From: JAAXGI01 sp963579625
Lineage (GTDB): Bacteria; Gemmatimonadota; Gemmatimonadetes; Longimicrobiales; Gaopeijiaceae
Length of the DNA: 55,557 nt
Assembly: GCA_963579625.1 (NCBI GenBank)
Contig: CAUZHN010000008.1
Coordinates: forward strand, 1-55,557
Reading direction: 5' to 3'
Shown: positions 16,636 through 25,483 of the stretch, piece by piece
Position numbering within the stretch: position 1 is the stretch's first letter
How the letters are laid out: every line of letters begins with the position of its first letter
Made by a program: the position numbers and the translations under genes
The notes under the pieces: generated by a model
Told to the model about the DNA's origin: nothing
The model's input: the letters and a program-made list of their open reading frames with translations, nothing else
The model's database searches: none

Positions 16636-18576
16636 GTGTCGGTTCTTGAGCGGGTGGGTCAGCCATCGGACCTGCGAGAGCTATCGCGGGATGAACTGAA
16701 GATACTGGTCACAGAGGTTCGTGAGCGCCATATCGATGTGGTCTCTAAGGTCGGAGGCCACTTCGGTGCTAGCCTTGGCGTGGCCGAGCTGACCGTGGCT
16801 CTACACTACACCTTCCAGACACCGCGAGACCGGCTCGTATGGGACACAGGCCATCAGGGGTACATCCACAAGATTCTGACCGGCCGAAATGATCGTCTGC
16901 CGACGATTCGGCAACACGGAGGCCTGGCACCCTTCCTCCGTCGCCGGGAATCTGAGTATGACACCTTTGGAGCCGGGCATGCGGCCACCTCGATTTCGGC
17001 CGCGTTTGGGATGGCCGTTGGGCGCGATCTCCTGGGTGGGAAAGAGAAGATTGTCGCGATTATCGGGGACGGAGCGATGGGATGTGGGCTCGCGTATGAA
17101 GCCCTTAACAATGCGGGACATACAGATCATGACCTCATAGTCGTTCTCAACGACAATGACATGTCTATCGCCCCTAGCGTGGGAGCGATGAGCAAGTATC
17201 TGACGACCATGATCACGAATCCGGTCTACAATCGAGTTCGGTCGGAGATCAAGACACTGCTGAAGAAGGTGCCCAAGAATCTGGGCGAAACCGTGAAGTC
17301 GATCGCCGGAAAACTGGAAGAGAGCGCGAAGCACCTCTTCATCCCCGGAATGATCTTCGAGGAGCTTGGTTTCCGGTACGTCGGATCCGTGGATGGCCAC
17401 AACCTCGACGACCTCCTTGACACCTTTTCTCGGGTGAAGGATCTGAACGGGCCGGTCCTCGTCCACGTTCTTACTCAGAAGGGCAGGGGATACGGTCCCT
17501 CGGAGGATGATCCGTTCAGGTGGCATGCGGCCTCTCCTTTCGACAAGGTTTCGGGTACGGGGAAGAGGAAGTCTGGAGGGCTTCCTCGTTACCAGAAGGT
17601 CTTCGGGCGAGGGGTCACGGAGCTTGGGCGCCAGGATCCGCGGATCGTGGTCATCACTGCGGGGATGCCTGATGGGACGAGTTCGGATGTTTTTGCGGAA
17701 TCCTTCCCTGAGCGGCACTTCGATGTCGGGATTGCTGAAGGACATGCCACGACCTTTGCGGCTGGACTGGCGACGCAGGGTATCCGGCCAGTAGTGGCGA
17801 TCTATTCCACTTTCCTCCAAAGAGCCTACGACTCCATCGTGCATGATGTCGCTCTCCAGGATCTGCCCGTCGTATTTTGCATGGACCGTGCGGGTTTGGC
17901 GGGGGCGGATGGTCCAACCCATCACGGAACATTTGACATCGGGTACATGTTGACAGTCCCGGGGATGAGAGTTTCCGTTCCGAGGGATGGCGCCGAGATG
18001 CTCGCCCTTCTTCGGCTCGGCCTCTCCCTAGATGACGGACCCTTCTCGATCCGATGGCCACGCGCTGCAGTTCCCAAGGAGGTGCCGCCGGTCGCTGAGA
18101 TCCCGGATATTGCCCTTGGAAGTTGGGAGATTGTCCGGGAGGGGTCGGGCCTCGCGATCTTGGCTGTAGGCACGATGGTGGGCTCTTCGTTGAACGCAGC
18201 GTCGATCTTGGCTGAAGAGGGAATTTCGGCGACGGTAGTCAACTGTCGCTTTCTGAAGCCATACGACCGAGAGATCTTGGCTGGTGTGCTGGATCACCAC
18301 GAAACGGTTCTGACCATTGAGGAGGGAGCGCGATCCAATGGGTTCGGTGCGTTCTTGTCGCGCGAAATCCTAGACGATCCGGAATTGCATTTCCCCAGTA
18401 GTTTCGGGACGATGGGAATTCCAGATCGTTTCGTCGAACATGGCTCCCGGGAAGTTCTCCTCGCTGAGGTGGGGTTGGATGTAGATGGCATCGCTGGGCG
18501 AGTCCGGCGGCTGGTTGGTCTCGGTGATCGACAATCGCTCATAGGTGCCGACCAGGATGCCAGGGAAAGCGCATGA
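16636..18576 (+). CDS. dxs: 1-Deoxy-D-xylulose-5-phosphate synthase
   Basis: 646 residues. It makes DXP from pyruvate and glyceraldehyde 3-phosphate, the first step of the MEP isoprenoid pathway, and is thiamine diphosphate dependent. Seen: DTGHQGYIHKILTGR, the TPP/Mg motif GDGAMGCGLAYEALNNAG near residue 145 with LNDNDMSI, the transketolase-like middle domain with FDVGIAEGHATTFAAGLA, DRAGLAGADGPTHHG, and the C-terminal domain with EEGARSNGFGAFL. GTG 16636 has GAGAGGG upstream. A 100-bp gap separates it from ispA. Its stop overlaps the nadK start (ATGA). Confidence 0.96.
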   Translation: MSVLERVGQPSDLRELSRDELKILVTEVRERHIDVVSKVGGHFGASLGVAELTVALHYTFQTPRDRLVWDTGHQGYIHKILTGRNDRLPTIRQHGGLAPFLRRRESEYDTFGAGHAATSISAAFGMAVGRDLLGGKEKIVAIIGDGAMGCGLAYEALNNAGHTDHDLIVVLNDNDMSIAPSVGAMSKYLTTMITNPVYNRVRSEIKTLLKKVPKNLGETVKSIAGKLEESAKHLFIPGMIFEELGFRYVGSVDGHNLDDLLDTFSRVKDLNGPVLVHVLTQKGRGYGPSEDDPFRWHAASPFDKVSGTGKRKSGGLPRYQKVFGRGVTELGRQDPRIVVITAGMPDGTSSDVFAESFPERHFDVGIAEGHATTFAAGLATQGIRPVVAIYSTFLQRAYDSIVHDVALQDLPVVFCMDRAGLAGADGPTHHGTFDIGYMLTVPGMRVSVPRDGAEMLALLRLGLSLDDGPFSIRWPRAAVPKEVPPVAEIPDIALGSWEIVREGSGLAILAVGTMVGSSLNAASILAEEGISATVVNCRFLKPYDREILAGVLDHHETVLTIEEGARSNGFGAFLSREILDDPELHFPSSFGTMGIPDRFVEHGSREVLLAEVGLDVDGIAGRVRRLVGLGDRQSLIGADQDARESA

Positions 18577-19478
18577 GTCCCCGCGACGATGGTCAGATGC
18601 TTTCTCTGAAGGGTGGATTTCGGAGGATTGGGCTCGTCGGTCGCGAAAGGAACGAGGACTTAGAGGAAGTGCTCCTGCGGGTGCAAACCTTTGCCGCTGA
18701 GCATGATCTGACTCTAGTCCCAGAGCCGACTCTCCGCCTGGGTTCCCTCGAGTCCCTGGAGCCCTTAAAGGACCCGTCCGAAATCGACCTGCTCCTGACG
18801 CTCGGGGGTGACGGTACCCTTCTGCGTGGGGTGCGGCAGGTGGCAGGCCACGGCGTCCCGGTGCTGGGAGTGAACCTGGGCCATCTGGGGTTCCTCACCT
18901 CGGTCAGCCCTGCGGATCTTGAGGGTGCACTCGGAAGGGCCCTGGCGGGTGAGGCCTTTCTGGATCCACGCTTCACTCTTGAGGGCCGGATCATCAATGG
19001 GGAGGGCTCGGAGGGTCCTTATCTCTGGGCCCTGAATGACATCGTCTTGCATCGGGGTGGAGCGGCACGGGTGGTACGCATAGACCTGAAGGTAGGCCGG
19101 GAGAAAGAGAGTGGGGAGATCGGGAGCTTCTCTGGAGATGGCGTCATCGTCGCGACTCCCACGGGCTCAACGGCGTACTCCCTTTCGGCTGGTGGTCCCA
19201 TCATCGCTCCGACAATGGACTGTATCGTCGTGACCCCGATCTCTCCCCACACGATGGCCATGAGGCCGCTCCTGCTCCCGGATCATGTCTCGCTGACCAT
19301 TCGGATGCTCGAGGAGTACGAGGACCTAGTGGTCACGGCGGATGGACAGGAGGCGTTCCACCTCACTCCGGGTGACCGTATCCTCGTGGAGAAGGGGCGA
19401 GAGCGCGTGTCCCTGGTTCGGCTACAGGGCCAGACTTTCTTCGGGACGCTCAGGCGTGTTCTGAACTGGGCCGTCTAG
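18573..19478 (+). CDS. nadK: NAD kinase
   Basis: 301 residues. It phosphorylates NAD to NADP. The N-terminal diphosphate-binding motif LLLTLGGDGTLLRG is near residue 75. It is followed by GVNLGHLGFLT, the LNDIVLHRG segment (the family NE/D region), the substrate loop TPTGSTAYSLSAGGPI near residue 190, and ITPISPHT-like VVTPISPHTMAMRPLLLP. The ATG start lies in the dxs stop. In many genomes nadK is followed by recN; here only a decayed recN start follows one base after the stop. Confidence 0.96.
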   Translation: MSPRDDGQMLSLKGGFRRIGLVGRERNEDLEEVLLRVQTFAAEHDLTLVPEPTLRLGSLESLEPLKDPSEIDLLLTLGGDGTLLRGVRQVAGHGVPVLGVNLGHLGFLTSVSPADLEGALGRALAGEAFLDPRFTLEGRIINGEGSEGPYLWALNDIVLHRGGAARVVRIDLKVGREKESGEIGSFSGDGVIVATPTGSTAYSLSAGGPIIAPTMDCIVVTPISPHTMAMRPLLLPDHVSLTIRMLEEYEDLVVTADGQEAFHLTPGDRILVEKGRERVSLVRLQGQTFFGTLRRVLNWAV

Positions 19479-19479
19479 G

Positions 19480-19638
19480 GTACTCGCTTTCATTGAGCTC
19501 CGGATCCGAAACTTTGCGGTCATCCAAGACCTCTCTTTAGAGTCGGACTCGGGGCTGAACGTTTTCACGGTCGATACAGGCACTGGAAAGTCCATCATTG
19601 TTGGCGTACTCTCCCTCCTCAAAGGCTTACTGGTGTAG
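19480..19638 (+). pseudogene. recN: recN 5' remnant (DNA repair ATPase), truncated
   Basis: The frame from 19480 reads IELRIRNFAVIQDLSLE, then GLNVFTVDTGTGKSIIVGVL and SLLKG before a TAG at 19636. This is clearly the RecN N terminus: family members read ELRIRNFAVI followed by LNVLTGETGAGKSII. It has lost a valid start codon (GTA where ATG/GTG is expected). Its Walker A reads TVDTGTGKS rather than TGETGAGKS, and it stops after about 50 codons out of roughly 550. The remaining space is taken by an opposite-strand gene whose 3' end overlaps the remnant by 12 bp. Confidence 0.8.
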
Positions 19639-21207
19639 CGGGAAGCGAACCATGGCTTCGGCCTTATTTTCCATCGTGGCGCCCTCACTGCCAGTTATGC
19701 TCTTCGAGCCTCGTAGAAGGATCTCGAAGGGGAAGGGGACCGCGTCGATTAAGGGCTTGTTCATCGACGTATAACGGAGCTCGAGGGCAAACCGCTGCTG
19801 GGAGTAGGCTTTGCCCACTGGGGGCAGGTTCGGGGTATCAACTCCATCCTCCGCTGCTACGGCCTCGAACGTGTCTGGCTCACGCCTCAAGAATTGCCAT
19901 CCCGCTCCGATCGAGAGCCCAGGGCCGAATTGGAATCTCGGGGTGATGCTGGTCCTGATGTGGGTGCCCGGACTCCATCGCACCTCTGCTCTCGTCCGGC
20001 CCGGAGTGAAAACTCCAGCGGGATCCGGGGCCAGTAGGGTCATCTCACGGGTTCCATTCCATCCACCCTCGACGATGCTGAGAATCGCAAATCGGCCGAA
20101 TCGCCCCGGCAGGAGAAAGTCTGTTACCATTTTCAGCGAAAAGCCCGATACGCCTCTGGGCGGGTCTATCGGAGATACGGTCCTCAGGGAGTCCGGAGAA
20201 CCGGTTCCGAATCGGAGCGTACCCACAGCCGTAGCATGCACCCGGAATTCCCGTTCTGCGCTGCCGATGGGCGTGGGGGGGGTAGGTCGCAGGAGCCCGA
20301 GCGCGACGTTCAGCTCGACGTCGCCCAATCCCATGATCACGTCCGGAGTTTCGAGTGGGAAGCCGCCGCCTGGCCATGCGGGGTCGACTACCAAGGATTC
20401 AAAGGTTGCCTGGCCGAGTGGGTCTGAAGCTAGTGGGAGCATCTGCGGCCCTACGGCTCCCCAGTCCGCGAATGAGGCAACCATACCCATCCATCTGGTT
20501 GAGATGCCGTCACCCAACTGGGAGCCTTCGAGCGGAAAGAGTTTCTCCTCCTGATAGGCAGTGTCTAGGTCCGACAAAAAGGACCCCGCATTACTCACCA
20601 AGGCCCTTCCCGAGATGCACTGTGTGTCCTGCTCGCCTATCTGAACGCATCGGTCGTCCACAGCCGTCTGCACAGTCAGGAGCGTAGCATCGGCATTGTC
20701 CAAGAACGCAGACACCACTCCACCCTCTGTGATGAACGGATTTTCCCCCACATCCGCTCCATCCGGGGTGAGGCGGAGAAGGGTATCGAGCCTCTTTCGA
20801 ATGAAGGGCACGGTGACACCCAGAGTCAGGCGATCGAGAACCCCGTAGCTGAGCTGGATTGGGAGCACTCGCTCATCTGCCGAGAATCTAGCTGTGGTTG
20901 CTCCCAGTCGGATCGAGGGGGTTCCAAGCATTCCGGCAAGGGCTCCGAATCTCTCCACGGTCGGTTCTAGCCCCATGACCTCTGTAATTCCAACAGTTGG
21001 AAGACTGAGCGACATTCCCAGAGGCAGGACTCTAGTATCGCCTGGCCCGTAGATCCCCTTCACGGTGGTGGCCGAAGGATCAATCCGAAAGAAGAGCGAT
21101 CCACGGGGGGCCAACGGGCTCTGAATCGTCTGGGCTTCCGCATTCGTTGTTGCCCCCAACAGAAGGGTTGCTCCAAGGCAAATCCGAGTCGCGGCAGTTC
21201 GAAGCAT
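19627..21207 (-). CDS. Predicted outer-membrane beta-barrel protein
   Basis: 526 residues from the ATG at 21207, chosen because it directly precedes a signal peptide: CLGATLLLGATTNAEAQ, cleavage after AEA or AQ. A TTG at 21321 would add 38 unlikely residues. The mature protein is rich in Gly, Thr, Pro and Phe. It has alternating hydrophobic strands such as LSYGVLDRLTLGVTVPFI, FRVHATAVGTLRFGTG, FGRFAILSIVEGGWNG and QRFALELRYTS, as in outer-membrane barrels. Two cysteines (VDDRCVQ and DTQCISG) could form a periplasmic disulfide. I do not recognise a named family. It convergently overlaps the recN remnant. Confidence 0.72.
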   Translation of the reverse strand: MLRTAATRICLGATLLLGATTNAEAQTIQSPLAPRGSLFFRIDPSATTVKGIYGPGDTRVLPLGMSLSLPTVGITEVMGLEPTVERFGALAGMLGTPSIRLGATTARFSADERVLPIQLSYGVLDRLTLGVTVPFIRKRLDTLLRLTPDGADVGENPFITEGGVVSAFLDNADATLLTVQTAVDDRCVQIGEQDTQCISGRALVSNAGSFLSDLDTAYQEEKLFPLEGSQLGDGISTRWMGMVASFADWGAVGPQMLPLASDPLGQATFESLVVDPAWPGGGFPLETPDVIMGLGDVELNVALGLLRPTPPTPIGSAEREFRVHATAVGTLRFGTGSPDSLRTVSPIDPPRGVSGFSLKMVTDFLLPGRFGRFAILSIVEGGWNGTREMTLLAPDPAGVFTPGRTRAEVRWSPGTHIRTSITPRFQFGPGLSIGAGWQFLRREPDTFEAVAAEDGVDTPNLPPVGKAYSQQRFALELRYTSMNKPLIDAVPFPFEILLRGSKSITGSEGATMENKAEAMVRFPLHQ

Positions 21208-21421
21208 GTGGTCGATGTGGAAGTGCGGAAGAGTGCGAAATACCCGAGAAATCCGGATCTTCGACAGAAGGTCAGCGAAAGATAAGGGCGATGGGTTTTG
21301 GATCAAATATAGGGGGCCCAAAACCGGCCATGTGGCTTGACAAGAATCCTTATGAAACCTAGCTTTTCGGCTTGTTATAGAGGTCTCTTGAGGGGTCCTT
21401 GAATCGCCCGAAATTGATACT

Positions 21422-21494
<73 letters not shown>

Positions 21495-21551
21495 CTTCTG
21501 GATGAGGGAGGCTTGACGCGCCAACCGCGGGGTCTCCCCTTTTTGCATTCA

Positions 21552-21622
21552 GGCGCCGTGGCCAAGCGGTAAGGCAGAGGACTGCAAATCCTCTATCCCC
21601 GGTTCGAATCCGGGCGGCGCCT
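21552..21622 (+). tRNA. tRNA-Cys (GCA)
   Basis: 71-nt cloverleaf. The acceptor stem is GGCGCCG/CGGCGCC, the D arm GCC/GGC, the anticodon stem GAGGA/TCCTC with loop CTGCAAA and anticodon GCA at 21584-21586, and the T arm CCCGG/CCGGG with TTCGAAT. The discriminator is T, as required by CysRS. CCA is not encoded. It lies 57 bp after tRNA-Gly, so the two are probably co-transcribed. Confidence 0.97.
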
Positions 21623-21739
21623 CTCAAGCGATAGAACAGATCGTGTGGTGTTTTTACAGGAGTTACTTCTCGTCTGGGCATATTTTTAGGTGGATAGGGA
21701 AGTGCTGGTAGGGCTTCCTTCAAGAGAAGGAGGATGAGG

Positions 21740-22699
21740 ATGCCGAGAAAGATTCTCGTGACCGGTGCAGGGGGATTCATTGGGCACCATCTGGTGAAGC
21801 ACCTAGTCCAGCAGGGACACTTCGTAAGAGGAGTTGACATCAAGTACCCGGAGTTCGAGGAGAGCCCTGCAGACGACTTCCGGATCCTCGACCTCCGGGA
21901 CCAGACTGCTGCCCTCGAAGCATGTGCTGAGGTGGAGGATGTTTACCATCTCGCTGCCGACATGGGAGGCATCGGCTTTATAACGGCGTACCATGCGGCG
22001 GTAGCGAGAAACAACACGTTGATCAATTTAAATATGTTGGACTCTTCACTCGAGAGTGGGATAAGTCGCTTCCTCTTTTCTTCGTCTGCATGTGTCTACC
22101 CACAGGGACTTCAGAGGGAATCGGCCGTGGAAGGCCTACGGGAAGAGGATGCCCATCCCGCGGATCCGGAGGAGGGCTACGGCTGGGAAAAGCTCTACAT
22201 GGAGAAACTCTGCCAGTACTACCATGAAGACCATGGTCTCGATGTTAGGGTGCTACGATTCCATAACGTTTATGGTCCCCTTGGAACCTATGAGGGAGGG
22301 CGGGAAAAGGCGCCCGCAGCGATCTGCAGGAAGATCTCACAAGCCTGTGAGGGAGAGGAAATTGAGATCTGGGGAGATGGCCAGCAGACACGCTCATTCA
22401 TGTATGTGGATGACTGCGTTGAGGGGCTCGTTCGCCTGATGGACTCCGGGTACGAAAAACCGATCAACCTAGGGACGGAAGAGCTGGTTACGATCGAGGA
22501 GTTGGTGGACGTAGTCTGTGACATCGCCGACAAGAACCTACGGAAGCGGTACGATTCGACCAAGCCACAGGGAGTGCGGGGCCGAAACAGCGACAATGTC
22601 CTCATACGGCAGGTTCTGGACTGGGAGCCTAAGATCCCCCTCAAGGAGGGGCTCCGAGTCACTTACTCGTGGATCCACCACCAGCTAAAGGTGGTCTAG
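21740..22699 (+). CDS. GDP-mannose 3,5-epimerase-like NAD-dependent epimerase (plant GME type)
   Basis: 319 residues from ATG 21740, which has AAGGAGG seven bases upstream; ATG 21734 abuts that site directly and is less likely. It is an extended SDR with a Rossmann motif TGAGGFIG at 8-15. It closely resembles plant GDP-mannose 3,5-epimerase, which makes GDP-L-galactose. Shared segments are LAADMGGIGFI, SSACVYPQ, GGREKAPAA, the TRSFMYVDDCVEG segment and GVRGRNSDN. Residues Cys118 and Lys190 match the plant acid/base pair Cys145/Lys217, with the same spacing of 72. Tyr147 and Lys151 form the YxxxK motif (YGWEK). The sugar product in this organism is unknown; a polysaccharide precursor is likely. 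Confidence 0.82.
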   Translation: MPRKILVTGAGGFIGHHLVKHLVQQGHFVRGVDIKYPEFEESPADDFRILDLRDQTAALEACAEVEDVYHLAADMGGIGFITAYHAAVARNNTLINLNMLDSSLESGISRFLFSSSACVYPQGLQRESAVEGLREEDAHPADPEEGYGWEKLYMEKLCQYYHEDHGLDVRVLRFHNVYGPLGTYEGGREKAPAAICRKISQACEGEEIEIWGDGQQTRSFMYVDDCVEGLVRLMDSGYEKPINLGTEELVTIEELVDVVCDIADKNLRKRYDSTKPQGVRGRNSDNVLIRQVLDWEPKIPLKEGLRVTYSWIHHQLKVV

Positions 22700-22776
22700 T
22701 CTTCTCCGTCATAGCCACGTGGATGACTGGTCTACCCTGTGGGGAAGGGCGTGGGGGACGTCAGCCGGTGGATCGT

Positions 22777-23102
22777 ATGGGCGGTTCAGCGGTGCCGGAT
22801 GAGATCACCATGGTCTTCTCGGGCCCCTGCCCTCCGAAACTTCCATGATGATGAAGCTGCTCGGAGCCGGCGGTCTCGAACTCGTGACCGATAATCTCAG
22901 GGCTCCAGATTAGGACAACTTCTAGGGTCACTTCAAGTTCTAGGAGGTAAGAATACTCATGGTTGGTGGGGATAAGGGTTGGCTGTGGCAAGCCCGGGGA
23001 AAGGCCATCAGGGTGATCTCACAGCTTGTCCCACATCTACCAGGTGAGCATCGCTATAGGGTCGTGTTCATGCGTTGTGACCTGAGAACCCCTGGTGCTT
23101 GA
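22777..23102 (+). pseudogene. Sulfotransferase-family pseudogene
   Basis: The frame from 22845 reads MMMKLLGAGGLELVTDNLRA, then EVR..., and later ARGKAIRVISQLVPHLPGEH and RYRVVFMRCDL. These match the N-terminal part of PAPS-type sulfotransferase-like proteins, which start with VSGLPRSGTSMMMK and continue LLPHLP..YRVIFMRRDL. The upstream part from ATG 22777 (EITMVFSG) is in another frame, so a frameshift lies near 22824 within the PAPS-binding loop. Three in-frame TAG codons (22911, 22923, 22941) interrupt the sequence, and it ends at TGA 23100. The C-terminal half is missing. It follows the epimerase gene, hinting at a lost polysaccharide sulfation step. Confidence 0.65.
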
Positions 23103-23264
23103 TTCCGTTAGAGTCGGTTGAATTCCACGGGATCAGTGAGGTGATTCGGACCCATGAGATCAAGGCCAAAGTGTTCCGACACTGTTGGACGAACTCTGAA
23201 CTAAGAGACACAAACCCCGGAGGAAGAGTCCCCAGAGGCTTTCGCTTGCGTCACTAAGAACGTG

Positions 23265-25337
23265 TTACGGGAGCGCGTACGCGGCCAATCCATCCTGAAG
23301 TTGGATAATGACGTACTGCTTGCCCTCATACACCCAGCTGGACATTCCGTACGAGGTCCTGCCCGGAATGTCGATGGCTCCGACCTGCCTTCCGGTTGCC
23401 TTTTCGATGCTGAACAGCTTCCAGTTCTCATCGGCGTCACGCCCACCATACATCAGTAACGTGGATGTGGCGACCATGGGTGCGGTACTGGCCCACCCCC
23501 GGTTGAACTCTACACCCGGGACTCCCTGTAGGAGCGGATGATTCTCCATCGCATCTTGCTCGTCCCGCGGAGAATGCCCGTTCGGAGTCACCCACAGATG
23601 CTCGCCCGTGTTTGTGTCGATTGCGGTAATACGGCCAACCGGACCTTTCCAGATGGAGAGGCCATCGATGTCCTCAGGCTCCCGCCCGGACCCTTCGGCG
23701 CCCCGAACCCAACGAGTGAGGGTCGTCCCGGTCTGATGTGGGCCGTCCATCGAGGATTCCGATCCAGCCATGAGCATCTCGTAACTGCAATTACTTGTTG
23801 ACGACACAAAGATGACACCTGCGACCGGATCGGCGGCGGGCGGGCCTGTGGTATTCGAGCCACCACCACCACCGCCGCAGAGACGGGCCGGACCCTCTCC
23901 TTCCTGATTTCCCACGTGCGTTGGGGGGTCAAAGAGAGGCGCGAAGTGGTTGCCTGCCAACGCGACCTGACGGGCTCGTTCATGCAACTCCCGCGTGTAG
24001 TCGATCAGGTCGTCCTCTGACCGGCCTTGTGTATCGTACGCAAGCGGCCTAGTCGGGAATGGCTGTGTTGGGGACAACTTCTCGCCTGGGACGCGAGACT
24101 GGGGTACCGGGCGCTCCTCAATCGGCCAGATTGGGTCTCCGGTCTCCCGGTTCAGGGCATATAGAAAGTTCTGCTTTGTTGCCTGGAACAGCCCCTTGAT
24201 CTCCCGATCGTCGACTGTCACGTCCATCAGAACGGGGTGCACCGGCGTATCGTAGTTCCAAATGTCATGATGAACCATCTGGAAATGCCATCGCCGCTCA
24301 CCGGTCTGCACATCCAGAGCGATCAGACTCGTGCTGAAGAGGTTGTCGCCGGGCCGGAATCCTCCATAGAAATCCTGAGTAGCCCCATTCGTAGGAATGT
24401 AAACCAGGCCTAGCTCCGGATCGGCCGACATAGGCGCCCAGGAGGACACGTCACCAGTCCACTCCCATGCATCGTTTTCCCAGGTTTCATGCCCGAACTC
24501 ACCTGGGCGTGGGATCACGTTGAACTTCCACTTGAACTCCCCCGTTCGCGCATCGTACGCGAGGATGTCTCCAGGGATCATCTCAATCCGCGTCTGGTGG
24601 TAGCCCTGTTCGGCGGAGTTCCCAACCACAACCACGTCATTCACCACGATCGGCGGAGAGGAGCTGGTGATATACCCGATCTCAAGCGGAATCCCCTGAT
24701 AGGGGTCGAACTCCAGGTTCAACTCCCGCCAAGGATCCCAATCTTCGATCAGATCTGCCAAGAGGTCCACCGTCCCCGACGAAGGGAATCCACTGATGGG
24801 GACCGATTCGCCCCAGTTCTCGAGGTGCTCCCCAGTCTCGGCATCGATGGCATGAAGGAAGAACGCGGGAGTGGAGATAAAGACGATATTTCGGCCATCC
24901 ACCTCGCCCATTGCTACGCCCTTCCCGTATCCCGCCCTCATCGAGTACTCCCACCGTGCGGTCTTGGGCTCGGTATAGCTCCACTCCAGTTCGCCTGTTC
25001 CCGCATCGAGCGCAATCACGCTGCGGCGCTCTCCGGTAACGGTGATGAGCTTTCCATCAACGAGGCTTCCGGTTGCACGGGACGTGGCCGGCCCGAAACT
25101 CATGGCATTGAACCGCCAGGCGATTTCCAAGTCCTCGAAATTCGATGCATTGATCTGGTCCGCGGGTTGATAACGTGTGTGCCACGCGTCTCCACCCAGG
25201 TATGTCCACTGACCTCCCTCAGTCCCCGGCCCCTGTGCCATGCTTGCCGAGGGAAGGGTGAGCACTACGATAAGGGCGAGCAGTAGCCCAAAGAGGGCTG
25301 GTTGATGCTGAGATCGCTCCGACTTGTCCTCTGTCAT
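23265..25337 (-). CDS. PQQ-dependent dehydrogenase (quinoprotein)
   Basis: 690 residues. ATG 25337 is preferred over ATG 25340 because AGGAAGG lies four rather than one base upstream. A signal peptide (LLLALIVVLTLPSASMAQ) directs it to the periplasm. The chain shows repeated beta-propeller tryptophan-docking blades: VIALDAGTGELEWSYTEP, LHAIDAETGEHL, ILAYDARTGEFKWKF, LIALDVQTGERRWHFQ, LYALNRETGDPIWPIE and ITAIDTNTGEHLWV. This is the architecture of PQQ-binding alcohol, glucose or sugar dehydrogenases. LCGGGGGGSNTTGPP is an unusual glycine run near residue 490. No cytochrome c motif is present, so electrons must leave via a separate carrier. The substrate is not clear. Confidence 0.88.
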   Translation of the reverse strand: MTEDKSERSQHQPALFGLLLALIVVLTLPSASMAQGPGTEGGQWTYLGGDAWHTRYQPADQINASNFEDLEIAWRFNAMSFGPATSRATGSLVDGKLITVTGERRSVIALDAGTGELEWSYTEPKTARWEYSMRAGYGKGVAMGEVDGRNIVFISTPAFFLHAIDAETGEHLENWGESVPISGFPSSGTVDLLADLIEDWDPWRELNLEFDPYQGIPLEIGYITSSSPPIVVNDVVVVGNSAEQGYHQTRIEMIPGDILAYDARTGEFKWKFNVIPRPGEFGHETWENDAWEWTGDVSSWAPMSADPELGLVYIPTNGATQDFYGGFRPGDNLFSTSLIALDVQTGERRWHFQMVHHDIWNYDTPVHPVLMDVTVDDREIKGLFQATKQNFLYALNRETGDPIWPIEERPVPQSRVPGEKLSPTQPFPTRPLAYDTQGRSEDDLIDYTRELHERARQVALAGNHFAPLFDPPTHVGNQEGEGPARLCGGGGGGSNTTGPPAADPVAGVIFVSSTSNCSYEMLMAGSESSMDGPHQTGTTLTRWVRGAEGSGREPEDIDGLSIWKGPVGRITAIDTNTGEHLWVTPNGHSPRDEQDAMENHPLLQGVPGVEFNRGWASTAPMVATSTLLMYGGRDADENWKLFSIEKATGRQVGAIDIPGRTSYGMSSWVYEGKQYVIIQLQDGLAAYALP

Positions 25338-25420
25338 CATACCTTCCTGATGTTGTGCTTACGTGATCAACCACCCTTCTGGGTGGGCTCGACGGATTCC
25401 AATCCACCTGCCGAAGTAAC

Positions 25421-25437
25421 CCACGATAATATCGTGG
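25421..25437. promoter_or_regulatory. 17-bp perfect palindrome upstream of the PQQ dehydrogenase
   Basis: CCACGATA and TATCGTGG are perfect 8-bp arms around a single A. The palindrome sits about 85 bp before the dehydrogenase start and includes TATTAT on the minus strand, a 5/6 match to a -10 box. A repressor or activator operator is the likely meaning. A separate 6-bp hairpin (CCACCC TTCT GGGTGG, 25371-25386) lies between it and the gene. Confidence 0.5.
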
Positions 25438-25483
25438 CACAATAACAAGAATATGGGTCCATTTGGCAGATGGCTCTCCAAGC

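Noticed and set aside
22761..22991. 76-codon minus-strand frame in the epimerase-dehydrogenase gap
   Set aside because: Covers the sense-strand sulfotransferase remnant, which explains the sequence better.
22845..23102. Amber-codon recoding (pyrrolysine-like) of the sulfotransferase frame
   Set aside because: A frameshift and loss of the C-terminal half accompany the TAG codons, so decay is simpler; other genes in the window end in TAG normally.
24489..25286. 265-codon plus-strand frame inside the PQQ dehydrogenase
   Set aside because: Antisense shadow of conserved propeller blades.
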